Shown piece after piece: positions 11,629-22,400 of a stretch of DNA of 64,000 nt (the stretch's first letter is position 1; every line of letters begins with the position of its first letter). The notes under the pieces are model-generated. The model did no database searches, was not told the DNA's origin, and saw only the letters and a list, made by a program, of their open reading frames with translations. Both the position numbers and the translations under genes were made by a program. Source of the DNA: Macrosoma leucophasiata (taxonomy: Eukaryota; Arthropoda; Insecta; Lepidoptera; Hedylidae); contig JAWQUS010000010.1 of the NCBI GenBank assembly GCA_036365455.1, positions 19,330,501-19,394,500 of the forward strand. The letters run 5' to 3'.

Positions 11629-12161
11629 ACATAAATGTCTAGGTACATAAATGTATTATGTAATTTTCGAAATCACGAGTCGATACGCCTGAAAACATTA
11701 TATATAATTTCATAATATACCCGCTGTCTCGGTGAACCTTGTATCATTTTAGCTATTAAAAAACTTTTCTCGACTTTCGGCAAATACACAAAAAAATATT
11801 AAAATCATTTGAGCCGTTTCGGAAGAGTTTCGTTACAAATACTGTGACACGATAATTTTATATATTGAAGTAACCTTTTTAATTAATCCTACATACTTGC
11901 TTAATTAAACTGGCGTCTCAGTTTTGACGAGATTATGTAATTATGAGACTCGCTAAAGTAGAACCTTGATATTATAATATCTTTCAAATGAACGAACTTT
12001 GACTTTGACATAAATTACTTTTTACATGAATATTGAAACTTGGCCAACACACAACTACTCTCTTTATAGCTCTTTGGGAGATTTTAATTCATACATTCCT
12101 TGTATCTCGTTACAAAATTTTAATGTTGTCACACGGCATCAATGTCCTGTTGGGGCCAATA
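11629..12161. other. Unassigned AT-rich DNA
   Basis: No gene or repeat recognised. About 11740-11850 reads like a degraded Helitron interior ('aaaatcatttgagccgtttc'), but it lacks ends. Confidence 0.3.
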
Positions 12162-12325
12162 CTAGCTGTTTCCCGCGACTCCGTTCACGTGGTATTTGGT
12201 TTTGGCATAAATAGTAAGTAGCTTATGTCACCCTCTTAAGGTTTTATTAAATTTCCTCACAATCGGCTTAGTGGTTTGATCACGAAAGCGTAACAGACAG
12301 ACAGGGATACTTTCACGTTTTTAGG
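12162..12325 (-). mobile_element. Helitron 3'-end fragment
   Basis: It begins with CTAG (end of the element in reverse) followed by 'ctgtttcccgcgactccgtt', the GC-rich subterminal sequence of the lepidopteran Helitron type. It continues to 'cgtaacagacagacagggat'. The TCTATACTAATATT-type end is missing. Confidence 0.5.
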
Positions 12326-13078
12326 GATCCATACCTATAAAGTATTTTTTATTTAATTATTAAAAACGACCCTATTACTGTGGATATATATTGGGGTGGG
12401 GCACCCATATAACAATCGTAATTTTTTGCTGTATTTTATAGATAATGGCACAGAACCCTTTGTTCGCGTGTATGAATCGCACTTGGCCGGTATTTAATAT
12501 TATTTTTGTTAATTATTATTTTTAGCATTGTGGTTCAGGCTTCTGAAACTGAAGGATCTTTCAGTCTGAACGCGAGTTATCATATACAATAGATACAGGC
12601 TACCTTAATCAATCTTTTCAGTAGTTTCAAACATTTTTCAACTCAGCCATTGAGTTCACGCTACCGTTCAACCGTTATTCAATCCCAATCCGTGAATAAT
12701 GAGATAAGGGATGGGATCAGTCTAGATTCAGCTATCGCTTATTTACCTTCTGTGCAGCGAAACTCAATATCGTCTAATTGTCCGATTTTCCTTTTTCGCA
12801 GCGAATCAGATTCTTCGATAACCAACTCGTTCGTGTTTCCTTTTGTGAAGCCTTACAGAATTTACGGTCGTCAACTCGTTTTATGTTCGTAATGGGTAAA
12901 TTCTGAGCCTCGGCCGCCTTGAGATATTTGCTTTTGTTGAATAATTATCTTATAAAACAATGTCTCTTAAGCCCAATGTTTTTGAGTTAACGCGGATAAA
13001 ATAAAGTTTGAATCAGATCAACCAACGTTTCTGTCGCTGTCACTTGTCAAACTGATTGAAAAAAACTTATTTAACTTC
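12326..13078. other. Unassigned AT-rich DNA
   Basis: A frame of 80 codons lies at 12650-12892 but shows no domain, and nothing supports it as a gene. Confidence 0.35.
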
Positions 13079-13630
13079 TTTTTTAGGGTTCCGTACCTTA
13101 AAAGGAAAAAAGAAACCCTTATAGGGATCACTCGTGCGTCTGTCTGTCTGTCCGTCTGTCACAGCCAATTTGCTCCGAAACTACTCGACCGATTGAGTTG
13201 AAATTTGATGAATATATGTAAATTGGTGACCCAAAGATGAACACGTCAAGTAAAATAATAAATTTTAAACACTTCGGGGGGGAAATCAGAAAATAAAAAT
13301 AAAAAATCGTAAACTGTGTCGTGTGATATCAAATGAAAGAGGTTGTTGTCAGCATCTCAGATATATTTTTTTAATAATTTTTGCATAAACAAATTTGAAG
13401 TTATTTAAGAAAAACGACGAAAATTGACCATTCCCGGGGGGGGGGGAATATCTCCGAAACTACTGAATTTAAAATTTTTAAAAAAATGTGGGAAATGGTT
13501 CTTTGCCTATAGATTACCGGAAAACCTATAAAAAGTTTGAGTATTCAAATTAAATCGAAAATTCTTAATAATATAACCCATGTACGGAACCCTCACCACG
13601 CGAGTCGAACTCGCACTTGTCCGGTTTTAT
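13079..13630. repeat. 'gggttccgta' repeat (family F), copy 1
   Basis: Starts 'tttttagggttccgtacctt' and ends 'cgcacttgtccggtttt', with 'gtacggaaccctc' just before, so the ends carry complementary 'gggttccgtac' motifs. Inside: 'tctgtctgtctgtccgtctg' and 'ctccgaaactact'. Relatives lie at 16700, 50489, 52553 and 54190. Long known as a common lepidopteran repeat (from memory); the class is not settled from sequence. Confidence 0.6.
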
Positions 13631-14497
13631 TGACTGTGTGACTTCCTTTGAAATAATAATCTGCTAACTATTAAAAAATAAAACTAATTTCCAACGTTGA
13701 GTACGTTGGAATGTAAGTATGTAAGGTGAAAAAATTATCAAGTGTATTTTTGTCCACTTATGACAATTACATTCCTAGAAAACTATATATTACCAAACGT
13801 CCAATTAATCTTTTAATAAATAATTTTGTTACACATTGCTTTATCACATAATAGCCATCTTGAAATAAAACCATAGATTCTAACGAAGTAGCATAAAAAA
13901 TCTATGAATAAAACTAAGTTTAAATGTATGTAATTGTTTTTAATAATAATGTATACACGGTGAAATCATTTATCGATAATATTACCACAGGAAAAGAAAA
14001 AGTATTTAATGAGTGCTTAGACTGTGATACTACTGAAGGTATAACGCGGGAAAATATCCGTTGAAATTACTTCGTGTTTAATCAAAATGTTGATCTCTCA
14101 TTGAGATTTTTTTTTAATACTAAAATTCAAAAAGTACCTAACAGTGCTCGTATTTTTTGCTTTCGAATATAACTGAGCAAGATTGTGACCACAGGGCCAA
14201 TGCGGCATATTCATTGTTTAAACAGACATTAACAGACGTGCGTGCGAAGGTAATTTGTGTTGTTAGCAAATATTGTAGCGCGGGTCGTTGTCGCTTTGTC
14301 AAGCTTTGTTTGCTGAATTAAATCAAGGAACCATTTCTAATTGTTTAGGCTCGTGACGATAACAATTACATCAGATTATTTATAAACAGCGTGTAATTTT
14401 GTAAAAATAACAATGTTTACAGCAATCCGCCAAAATTTGAAACTGAAGCAGAAATTAACTCACTCTCAAGAGCGTGATTACAGATTTTTGTTCTATA
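13631..14497. other. Unassigned AT-rich DNA
   Basis: No gene or repeat recognised. Confidence 0.4.
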
Positions 14498-14712
14498 GGT
14501 GACAAAAACCAGAGCTCAAAATGCAGGTACGCTATCACCCCTGAGAGCTAAGTTATTAAGACATACTAACATACGCGTAATCTGCGCGTACGTCTGTGTA
14601 TGTGTATGGTAACGCATCGAACCGCAATATGGTAGATTTGCCGGCTAATAGTTAGATAAAATGGTAGTGAATACGCTCGTGAATTCTAACACTGGCACTC
14701 TACCACCTGCAA
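14498..14712 (-). repeat. Degraded SINE-A copy
   Basis: 'accagagctcaaaatgcagg', 'aatggtagtgaatacgctcg' and 'actggcactctaccacctgc' match the reverse SINE-A order, with heavy divergence and internal changes. Confidence 0.5.
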
Positions 14713-15064
14713 TTATTGTAGCATTAAATTAAACATTGAAAACAATTCTATGAAAATTAAAATTAGATAGGTACATAAACTTCACCATATCACCACCTTC
14801 TGACACGTAACAATATTTTCTTACATGTTTTACTATCCTATGTAATTGATTTTCTATGATAAACATTTTTTTTATCACAGGAAAGACAAATAGATGTCTC
14901 CAGTACATGCATAAAATATTTTATGAGCCCCTTGGTAGTGCTTTCACGACAACAATATCCAGTCAAAAAATGAATTGCGGGTGTTCAACAAAGTCCTACG
15001 TCAGCGGTATTGAAATATACATAGGTTTAACCACTGTAGTTCGAGTTCGAGAAGATATTAAGTA

Positions 15065-15150
15065 CTAGCTGTTCCCCCGACTCCGTTCGCGTGGGAGTCG
15101 AAATACGCGCGGTTTTAACGTTATTGTAATATTTTTCGTTGCTGCGCCGA
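15065..15150 (-). mobile_element. Helitron 3'-end fragment
   Basis: CTAG followed by 'ctgttcccccgactccgttc' and 'gcgtggg': the reversed Helitron 3' terminus without the rest of the element. Confidence 0.45.
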
Positions 15151-15152
15151 TC

Positions 15153-15245
15153 GTATTCATCATCATCATCATTTTAGCCAAAAGACATTCACTGCTGAAC
15201 AAAGGCCTCCAAAGATTGTCACAACGAACGGGCATGCATAACCCG
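15153..15245 (-). repeat. ATC-tailed RTE-like 3' fragment
   Basis: (TCA)n tail followed by 'ttttagccaaaagacattca' and 'ctgctgaacaaaggcctcc'. It closely matches 63196-63270, the 3' end of the RTE-like LINE. Confidence 0.6.
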
Positions 15246-15353
15246 GACCCTATGCGAAATACAGGGGCCTAATTTTCGTAAAGTAATTAATTGTTGTTGA
15301 GGCTGAAATAAAAGATGATTTTGTGGATCCACGATGTTTTGAAGAAGACTAAA

Positions 15354-15472
15354 TATAATAATGGCAACCCATTGTACGTCCCACTGCTGGGCACGAGTCT
15401 CTCCCCTTTTTTGGGGGGAGGCCTGGAGCTTACTCCACCACGCTGCTCCAATGCGGATTGGTGGAGAGAGAC
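15354..15472 (-). repeat. 5S-derived SINE, 3' part only
   Basis: 'aatggcaacccattgtacgt' to 'gcggattggtggag' equals the 3' third of the 5S-SINE at 17467-17831 in reverse. The 5S-like head is missing. Confidence 0.75.
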
Positions 15473-15504
15473 AAAATGTGAAGTGACATAAATAAATAAT
15501 AAAA

Positions 15505-15703
15505 TACGCTTACACTCACAGCCCCACAGTAGGCATAAACCTGTGTCGTGGGTGCCGTTGTACACATACAACACATACACAAACACCCAGACCCGAAACA
15601 AATATCTGTAGGCCATACAAATATTTGTCCCGGTGCGGGGATCGTACCCGCGACCCTTCGAATCAATCGGTCATCTCACACCGCTGGACTAACCGAGTCG
15701 TCA
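15505..15703 (-). repeat. tRNA-derived SINE-E, copy 1
   Basis: In reverse orientation the head reads 'gactcggttagtccagcgg' (A-box-like) and 'gcgggtacgatcccc' (B-box-like), followed by a body with 'tgtgttgtatgtgtacaacg'. A second copy lies at 19582-19765 and a 3' half at 35755-35850. The open frames in copies 1 and 2 are similar only because the SINE is repeated. Confidence 0.75.
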
Positions 15704-16114
15704 TGATATGTTAAATAATTTTGCGTATAATATTAAAGTCGACGCGACGGTTCAGATGAAAGACTATTTTTTAACTTAACGTAGACAGCTCGCCTCGAGA
15801 CTCGGTACATGCAAAAATATTTTTAAATGCTTGCATTAAGTATGCCACGGTTGATCCATTTGAAGTTTCCTGTAGATGACCATACCATGTCGCTTGACTT
15901 CTAAACATTCAAGGGCTCCTATGATTAAAGAACTTAAAACTGTTTTTTTAGATTGTTTCGTTTATTGTATGGATATTTTGGAGAGTGTAAAGAATATCTT
16001 TGTACTTTTTAGGTGAGTTAGTAATATAATATGGTCCACTTTTATCAGCTCACGACTTGACACGAAGTTGATAACTTCCTATCACAATGGAATAGGTTCT
16101 ATAGGCACATTACT
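15704..16114. other. Unassigned DNA
   Basis: No gene or repeat recognised. Confidence 0.35.
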
Positions 16115-16397
16115 TACTACCACTACGCTGAGGTCTTGGGTTCGATTCCCGGGTAGTGGGTTATCAGAGATAATGGTGTAAAATCCTTTATCTCTGGTTC
16201 TATTGGGATTTTTAAATTTTCTGGAAATTTTCCAGTACCTCGAAGTTTGGTCAGCCCGGAGTTGTCAACAGGCTCGCCACCTGTTACTTGGGCCAAAAAC
16301 CGGGCCGCAACCGGCGAATCGTGGGTTTTTGCATGTATGCTTGAATGCATGCATTTACCTCTGCCTACCCCTTCGGGGATTACAGGCGTGAATTTAC
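16115..16397 (+). repeat. tRNA-derived SINE-B, copy 1
   Basis: The head keeps the B-box-like 'gggttcgattcccggg'. The body includes 'ctttatctctggttctattg', and the 3' tail is 'ctctgcctaccccttcgggg' followed by 'attacaggcgtgaa'. Family members: 36231, 38091, 40244, 42455, 46687, 51926, 55282, 62845. The tail resembles the LINE 3' ends at 23128 and 49250. Confidence 0.8.
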
Positions 16398-17008
16398 GTT
16401 TTCATTACTTATGGTTTTTTTCTGTTTGCTATGAATCCATCCACGAAATAATGACTAATAGATATGATTATCAAAGGTTGGCCTTTTAATATTTTTATAA
16501 TTGTATATGCAGATACAAACGACTAAACTCCTTTAGCACAACCTCTATAGAATTCTATTGATTTTTCACATTTTTTCATATGTAGTATATGCTTATAACC
16601 CCTCTTCCACCGAGATGTGAATTGAGCCTTAACTCGCAGAACCGAAAGCAATAGCTGTCGTTGAAATATTTGTGCCGTACAGGAAATGAATTCGCAGACC
16701 TTTTTAGGGTTCCCTAGCCAAATGGAAAAAAAAACGGGACCTTTATAGATTCGTCATGTCTGTTTGTCTGTCTACATATCACAGCCATTTTACTCCAAAA
16801 CTAATAAGACTGTATGCTTGAAACTCGGTTGGTCAATTAATTCTGTAAACCAAGAATAATAAATTATGGGGGGTATGAGCACATGAGTCATAAAACCTAT
16901 GTACATAAACATGTATATAACCATGCAATTTCAGTTCATGTATTATGATTAAAACTCGATTTTCTAATTGAGGTGTTTAAGGGTGTGCATTATTCCCGTA
17001 ACACGGTT
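16398..17008. other. Unassigned DNA with family F remnant
   Basis: About 16700-16835 carries 'tttttagggttccctagcc' and 'tgtctgtttgtctgtct', a degraded family F copy. The rest is unassigned. Confidence 0.45.
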
Positions 17009-17300
17009 TACTGGTGGTAGAGCTCAAGACAGTGACAGAGCTCGCGGGCGTAGGCACCACCGCATTACCTAATTTACTTGCCGCTAAATGGTAGTGTTCA
17101 GCACCATCGTGTTCCGGTCAGGTGGTAATGTACGGCTCTGTAATTTCCGGCACAGAGGCATAATACCTTAGGCCTCAGGGGTGGTAACGCATCTGCATTT
17201 TGGCCTTGGTCTTCATGTGGGTGTCTTTAGGCTGCAGTCATCACTTAACATCAATGTGAACTGCATGCTTGTTTGCCACTTCCATTACAAAAAAAAAAAA
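17009..17300 (+). repeat. SINE-A copy 4
   Basis: Full-length copy from 'actggtggtagagctc' to 'gccacttccattac' plus an A-run of about 17. The order of blocks is identical to the other copies. Confidence 0.85.
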
Positions 17301-17317
17301 AAAACATGTTGTATATG

Positions 17318-17925
17318 ACCTTGGTAAGTGCTTCATTTCTCGCATTAGCACAGCTGTGTTCCGTTTAGATGGTAATGTACAATCCCGTAATCATACCAGG
17401 CAAAACATCTTAGGTATCGGAAACATTCAACGCATTATTGAATATTTCCATTTTATGTACATGACTGAAGCGCGCATGGCCCAGCGGCTGGTGTAGATCG
17501 TAAGCGATCTGCTCGGTTAAGCACTACGGGCGCGGTCGGGTAGTGTGATGGGTGACCGCTAGTGGCAAATTAAATGCGCGTTTCCGTGCTTCGGAGGGCA
17601 CGTTAAGCCGTCGGTCCCGGTTGCTATCGATGGATAGCAGTCGTTAAACCTTGTCGGAGGCCTTATGGGCGGTTTGAAAACATCCGACAGTGGGTTGGCC
17701 ACTAACCCACCCACCTCCACCAATCCGCATTGGAGCAGCGCGGTGGAGTAAGCTCCAGGCCTCCCCCCAAAAAAAGGGAGAGACTCGTGCCCAGCAGTGG
17801 GACGTATAATGGGTTGCCATTATTATTATTATTATGTACATGACTATAAACCAGTATTCACTAATCATGAAGTGATACGCAAGCCCGTTTCGGTAGTTCT
17901 ATTACATTCATAAATGAAATATAGA
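17318..17925 (+). repeat. SINE-A-related host repeat split by a 5S-SINE
   Basis: 17318-17466 and 17832-17925 are two halves of one repeat. The same repeat lies in reverse at about 54585-54780. The left half resembles the SINE-A middle ('gtgttccgtttagatggtaa'). The 5S-SINE sits between the halves. Confidence 0.65.
17467..17831 (+). repeat. 5S-rRNA-derived SINE, full copy with target duplication
   Basis: The head resembles the 3' half of 5S rRNA: 'ggttaagcactacgggcgcg' and 'gatgggtgaccgc' correspond to the conserved 5S internal region. The body holds 'cacgttaagccgtcggtccc', and the tail is 'cagcagtgggacgta' followed by (ATT)n. A 14-bp target duplication TTATGTACATGACT is at 17453-17466 and 17832-17845. 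RNA polymerase III transcription would be expected for such elements (family knowledge). Confidence 0.85.
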
Positions 17926-18051
17926 ATTTAACTCATACGCATGGCTTACACCATCGACCACACAGCTTATAGCTTACACAAATGATCGAAACCACTTGAT
18001 TTTTTCAAAATTTTATGTCGTCCTTTTTTTTTATTTTTTTATATCTGAAGG

Positions 18052-18520
18052 TTGACAGACAAGCAAACGGGCCACCCGATGGAAAGTGGTCACCGTCGCC
18101 TATGAACATTTGCAACACCAGGGGAGTTGCCAACGCGCTGCCAGCCCTGAAGAACTCTTTTGACGCCTTTTTTGAAGAACCCTATATTGTAGGACCTAGG
18201 GAACACCTCAAGTTCGTTCCACAATTTACACGTTCTGGGCAGGAACGAACGTGAAAACCGCACCGTTGAGCACTGCCAGGTGTCCAGCCGGTGTGGGTGG
18301 AACTTCTCTCTTCGGCGGGTAGTACGGTGTAGGAAAAGAGACGGTGGCACCATGTCAAACAGTTCAGCAGAGCACTCACCATTGTAGAGACGGTACAACA
18401 CGCACAGACTCCCAATGTCTCTGCGCAGGCTCAGATGTTCGAGCCTGTCAGTAAGTCCTATTCCGATACGACTGGAGAGAGATCGGGCGCAGGACCGACA
18501 GCTTTATGTACCTACTCTCC
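18052..18520 (-). pseudogene. Jockey/CR1-like LINE, ORF2 C-terminus and 3' end
   Basis: On the minus strand, 18090-18401 encodes the C-terminal tail of a non-LTR reverse transcriptase ORF: FHPHRLDTWQCSTVRFSRSF followed by LPRTCKLWNE. This is the conserved segment seen at the ends of jockey/CR1-type insect LINE proteins (family knowledge). Upstream sequence to about 18520 continues the similarity in another frame, so there are frameshifts. Downstream (lower coordinates) lies a short 3' UTR and an A-rich end near 18052-18010. The polymerase core and endonuclease are absent: this is a 5'-truncated, dead copy. The 3' end 'ggtggcccgtttgcttgtct' recurs at 21568-21590. SINE-A ends in a related sequence. 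Confidence 0.75.
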
Positions 18521-18947
18521 AGGCAACGAAAAAAAAAAATTTTTGGAAATTAAATTTTTCACTAGCATTCATGCTAGCTCATTGCGAAAAATCATATAAA
18601 ATTTCAAAATTTATCTTAACATTTATTGTATAGCAGAACGTATGTCGGGTCTTCAACTAGTATACAAACGTCGCGTGCCATTATCTGTTTCTATTTTTAT
18701 TCAATACATTCATACTAATTCAACTGCTCCACTGACTTTCGTGACTTAGTTTTTCCGTACTGGATTATAAATTATACATTCCTTCGCATCGCATGACGAT
18801 GGCTTTGCTGTCGTTGCTACTAATCGTTGCTGAACAAAAACCGATACGGTTCGCAGACGATTTTTTGTTAAGCACATATTTCCAGATGAAAATAAAAACT
18901 GGAATGTGGATGTTGCCCACGGAATAGAATTCCAATCAATGTTGTTA
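18521..18947. other. Unassigned DNA
   Basis: No gene or repeat recognised. Confidence 0.35.
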
Positions 18948-19185
18948 TAGGTCGCGCCAGGTAAAAAGAACGCGAGCGGTCAAGCTGCGCGTCATGTGTT
19001 TTTATTTCATTTTATGTTATTCTATGTAATACAGTTTTCAATCTGCCTACCAATACACGAAACCGCAAGCGAAAGCTAGATCAAAAATAAACCAATAGGG
19101 CTAGTACTTTCGTGCGCGAGTGTACCGATGCGCGAACACATCCCTTCTACTTTCTTCCAGCGTTCTTTTTACGTGGCGCGACCTA
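18948..19185. mobile_element. 238-bp MITE with TA target duplication
   Basis: The left end TAGGTCGCGCCAGGTAAAAA and the right end (reversed) TAGGTCGCGCCACGTAAAAA match with one difference and continue into GAACGC. TA lies on both sides (18946-18947, 19186-19187). No coding capacity. The TA target fits Tc1/mariner-type mobilisation, but this end is unlike the mariners in this window. Confidence 0.75.
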
Positions 19186-19294
19186 TACTTTGACATACGT
19201 GACGACCTGTAGTGCTGCTTTGTGCGAGTTCACACTTCGTTTTATGTGTGGTGAAAATATGCGGTATTTTTTGAGCTCTCTTTGTTTATTTATG

Positions 19295-19490
19295 TTTATT
19301 TTTTATCACGAATGGCAAACAAACGCGCTGTTCTCATTGATGGTAAGTGAATATTGCCTTTATAAACAATCCAATGTCGAGCAAGCTCGAGGAAAAAGAC
19401 ACCACCGCCTTACCTAATGTATCTGCCGCCAAATGGTAGTGTTCAACAATATCGTGTTCCGGTTAGATGGTAATGTATGGCCCCGTAATA
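19295..19490. repeat. Rearranged SINE-A fragments
   Basis: 19300-19348 is a reversed SINE-A 3' end ('atggcaaacaaacgcgctgt'). 19380-19490 is a forward middle part ('aatggtagtgttcaacaata'). Two pieces in opposite orientation, degraded. Confidence 0.55.
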
Positions 19491-19581
19491 ATTAATTTGC
19501 ACATTAACAGAAATCATATACCTATTAAGTATCTATTATTACCATATTAGCAAATAGTATAGCAATAGCAATTTTTTTTTT

Positions 19582-19765
19582 AGCCTTACAATAGGTATAA
19601 ACCTGTGTCGTGGGTGCCGTTGTACACATACAACAAATACACAAACACCCAGACCCGAAACAAATATCTGTAGGCCATACAAATATTTGTCCCCGTGCTG
19701 GGATCGAACCCGCGACCCTTCGAATCAAACGATGGTTTCACACCGTTGGACTAACCGGGTCGTCA
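19582..19765 (-). repeat. tRNA-derived SINE-E, copy 2
   Basis: Same as 15505-15703. Reversed head 'gacgacccggttagtccaac' and 'gcgggttcgatccc' (B box). The sequence on the 3' side is shorter. Confidence 0.75.
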
Positions 19766-19861
19766 ATTAGCCTGCTAGGACTCACGAATTGATATGCTTA
19801 TGAAATTAACGAGAAATTTGCCATCGCTAATACCTACTCGTACTACTGCAGTCAGTCAACC

Positions 19862-20011
19862 GAACAATGGCGGTTCAAACATCCTACGTGCCTCATCTAG
19901 GGAAGTAGTAAAAACCATAATTTCATTTTCCGATACAAATAGTTCGTATCTATCAAACCTTAGACACATTATTTCATTCTGAGGCAATACAAAGTTTGCC
20001 GGGTCAGCTAG
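19862..20011 (+). mobile_element. Helitron-like 3' fragment ('gccgggtcagctag' type)
   Basis: Ends 'tgccgggtcagctag' then T. The same end in reverse is at 37015-37130 ('ctagctgacccggc'), with a shared interior ('ttttccgatacaaatag' versus 'ctatttgtatgggaaaa'). Confidence 0.5.
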
Positions 20012-21010
20012 TAAAAGATAAAAATTCAGTTGGCATTCCATTTGCTATAATAAATTGTACAGGCGTTTATGTTCTCTTCTTATATTTTTAAAACACTTTG
20101 TTGTTTTAATAAAAACAAGTCGTCAGCAGAAATGTTAGAAAATAAATCTAAAGTAGTCAAGCAATACGCGCATCTTAGTATTTCCTTAGAAAACTTGTCC
20201 TATAGTCCTATACCTACATGTTATAGGGAAGGTGCTATAATAAGCTTACATACTTGTCAATAATTAAGCCATCAAGCAATAAGTAAATAAGTCCAATCAG
20301 TCCCTCGTTATGGAAAAGTCTTGGGAGTACTTTTGCTTTTAAGTCGCTAATGAGACGAACTTTCCTTCCTTAATGGAACTTGAATATAGTTCTAAGTAAG
20401 TTGAATGAGTGGCATTAATTGCATGACTGCACACGGAATAAGTATTCTTAAGTATCTTCATTTAGTCGTCGGGAGGTAATCCCACCGCTCACTACTGGAT
20501 AAAAAATCTTCCGCTAGTACAGTAAGTCAACCGAGCTGTAAATGCAAAAATGCAGGGCGGACAACTGCGTCCTGCGATGAAACACCGCGAAGAACACCAA
20601 GAAAGATCAAAGTCTTATGACTCTGATCATTTTTCACTACGACCACTTAGACTTTGATCAATAATAACTTATGCTAAAAATCAATGATGAGAGAGATAAG
20701 TGAGACTTAGAAAGTTTTTAGCGTTATCTTATTTGCGGGATAGGCAAGATTTGCTGCTTGCAAACTAGATGGCGCTACGAAACTCAAAATCAATTTTTAT
20801 TATAAGGGTGACTTTGATCGTTCTTTTCCTGTACTCTTCACCCGCTAAGTGGCGATTAAGGCATTTCACTCATATTGGACGTTGTGTCCATCTTTTGGAA
20901 CTTTTGTCCAGCTGAAAACGTCTTTCGGCAGAAATAAATATTCTTCATAATAAGACGAAAAAAATAAAGTTATGACGTAACCTAAACTCGATCCCTTGTA
21001 CAATTTTTTT
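20012..21010. other. Unassigned AT-rich DNA
   Basis: No gene. About 20885-20945 ('ttttgtccagctgaaaacgt') is a faint RTE-like 3' tail. Confidence 0.35.
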
Positions 21011-21303
21011 TTACTGGTGGTAGAGCTCCAGTGACGGAGCTCGCGGGCGTAGGCACCACCGCATTACCTAATATACTTGCCGCTAAATGGTAGTGTTCAA
21101 CACTATCGTGTTCCGGTCAGGTGGTAATGTACGGCCCTGTAATTTCCGGCACAGAGGCATAAGACCTTAGGCCTCAGGAGTGGTAACGCATCTGCATTTT
21201 GACCTTGGTCTTTGTGTGGGTGTCTATAGGCTGCAGTCATCACTTAACATCAATGTGAACTGCATGCTTGTTTACCACTTCCATTACATAAAAAAAAAAA
21301 AAA
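21011..21303 (+). repeat. SINE-A copy 5
   Basis: Full-length, well-conserved copy, 'tactggtggtagagctccag' to 'ccattacat' plus an A-run. Confidence 0.88.
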
Positions 21304-21493
21304 CAATTTCGCTAAATAAGATATTGCCCAATATGTATGTAGAACAGCGGCGTACTTTATTGAAAGGTCGTACAAGATTAATCTTATGAGTATGCGATCC
21401 TGGTATTTTATACGTAAAATTATTACGCTCTCTGTCTTGTCATAGAAGACAATGTCGTTGTGCGCCCCAACCAACTAACAAACATATTACATA

Positions 21494-21745
21494 CTAGCGG
21501 CTCGCCCCGGCTTCGCACGGGTGCAATGAATGTTATATAGCCTATGTTACTCAGTGAAAATGCATCAGGTGGCCCGTTTGCTTGTCTGTCAAACTTCAGA
21601 CATAAAAAAAATGCAGTTTTCTGATGGTGAAAGAATTTTTGACATCGGTCCAGTACTTTTTGTGTGAAAACTTTACAAACATCCATACAAAAAAACACAA
21701 GTGTTTCTTCGTTATAATATTAGTAGGTATTTAGAAGTATAGATA
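21494..21745 (-). mobile_element. Helitron relic carrying a LINE tail
   Basis: Starts CTAG 'cggctcgccccggcttcgca' (reversed 3' terminus) and ends near 'ttataatattagtaggt' (reversed 5' terminus). At about 21565-21612 it contains 'ggtggcccgtttgcttgtct', the 3' tail of the LINE at 18052, as an internal insertion. Confidence 0.6.
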
Positions 21746-21788
21746 CTGTTATAAGATAAACACGGTCATTTTGTGGCGTTTATTTATA

Positions 21789-22292
21789 GGGGTTAGGATC
21801 CCACTGCAGAATCCTTTCGTTCATCCAAATATGCTGCAAACCTAATTTTTACGCATATTTATAATCTAGAGAAAATATATCCACTAGGTTGCCTATCAAA
21901 AACTGGCCGCAAGTCTTTTTTTTTAATTTTTTTTTTGAATTTTTTTTTTAAATTAGTTTTTTTAATAAAATTTAATCCACTTCTTTAAAAGACTCTGAAA
22001 AATCACGGCTGCCGTTGCGCACTTGGCCGCCCTTACATATTTTCGTTCCGCCTCGATAACTTTTTACGGCCATAACGTACATGTATTATTTATATATCAA
22101 ATTAAAGCTAATTTTTAGTCTCAATATTATGATATGCAAGAGACAAATTGAATCAGCCGCAAATAAGAGATGCTGGCTGTTAAAGATAAAATAATTAAAA
22201 ATAAAAAACTTGCGGCCCAATTTTGATAGGCAACCTAGTGGATATATTTTCTCTAGATTATAAATATGCGTAAAAAATAGGTTTGCAGCATA
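21789..22292 (+). repeat. Foldback element, copy 1
   Basis: The left arm (about 21829-21913, 'gctgcaaacctaatttttac') matches the reverse complement of the right arm (about 22208-22292). The middle has 'atcacggctgccgttgcgca' and 'aatcagccgcaaataagaga'. The outer left flank 'ggatcccactgcagaatcct' has lost its right partner. Copy 2 at 56236-56792 lies in the opposite orientation. Confidence 0.7.
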
Positions 22293-22304
22293 TCGCTTTA
22301 GGTA

Positions 22305-22400
22305 AGGCTTTGTCCAACAGCGGACATCTTTCGCGAAATTAGGTGTTGCGATGGTGCCCACGCGCACGAGTTGCGTTACTGGAACTCTACCACTAGCAAC
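22305..22400. repeat. RTE-tail and SINE-A fragments
   Basis: 'ggctttgtccaacagcggac' resembles the RTE-like 3' end. 'gatggtgcccacgcgcacga' to 'ctctaccactagc' is a reversed SINE-A 5' end. Confidence 0.4.

Noticed and set aside
12650..12892. 80-codon open frame as a host gene
   Set aside because: No domain, no neighbours, and length expected by chance in 64 kb; no splice or codon evidence.
13435..13446. G-quadruplex from a run of about 12 G
   Set aside because: A single G-run within a repeat; no four-run pattern.
15430..15666. Conserved peptide family (similar frames at 15430-15666 and 19525-19728)
   Set aside because: Similarity is due to two copies of tRNA-derived SINE-E; the frame runs through the tRNA-like head.
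17644..17868. Minus-strand frame across the 5S-SINE
   Set aside because: Same peptide appears at 54742-54954 only because the SINE is repeated.
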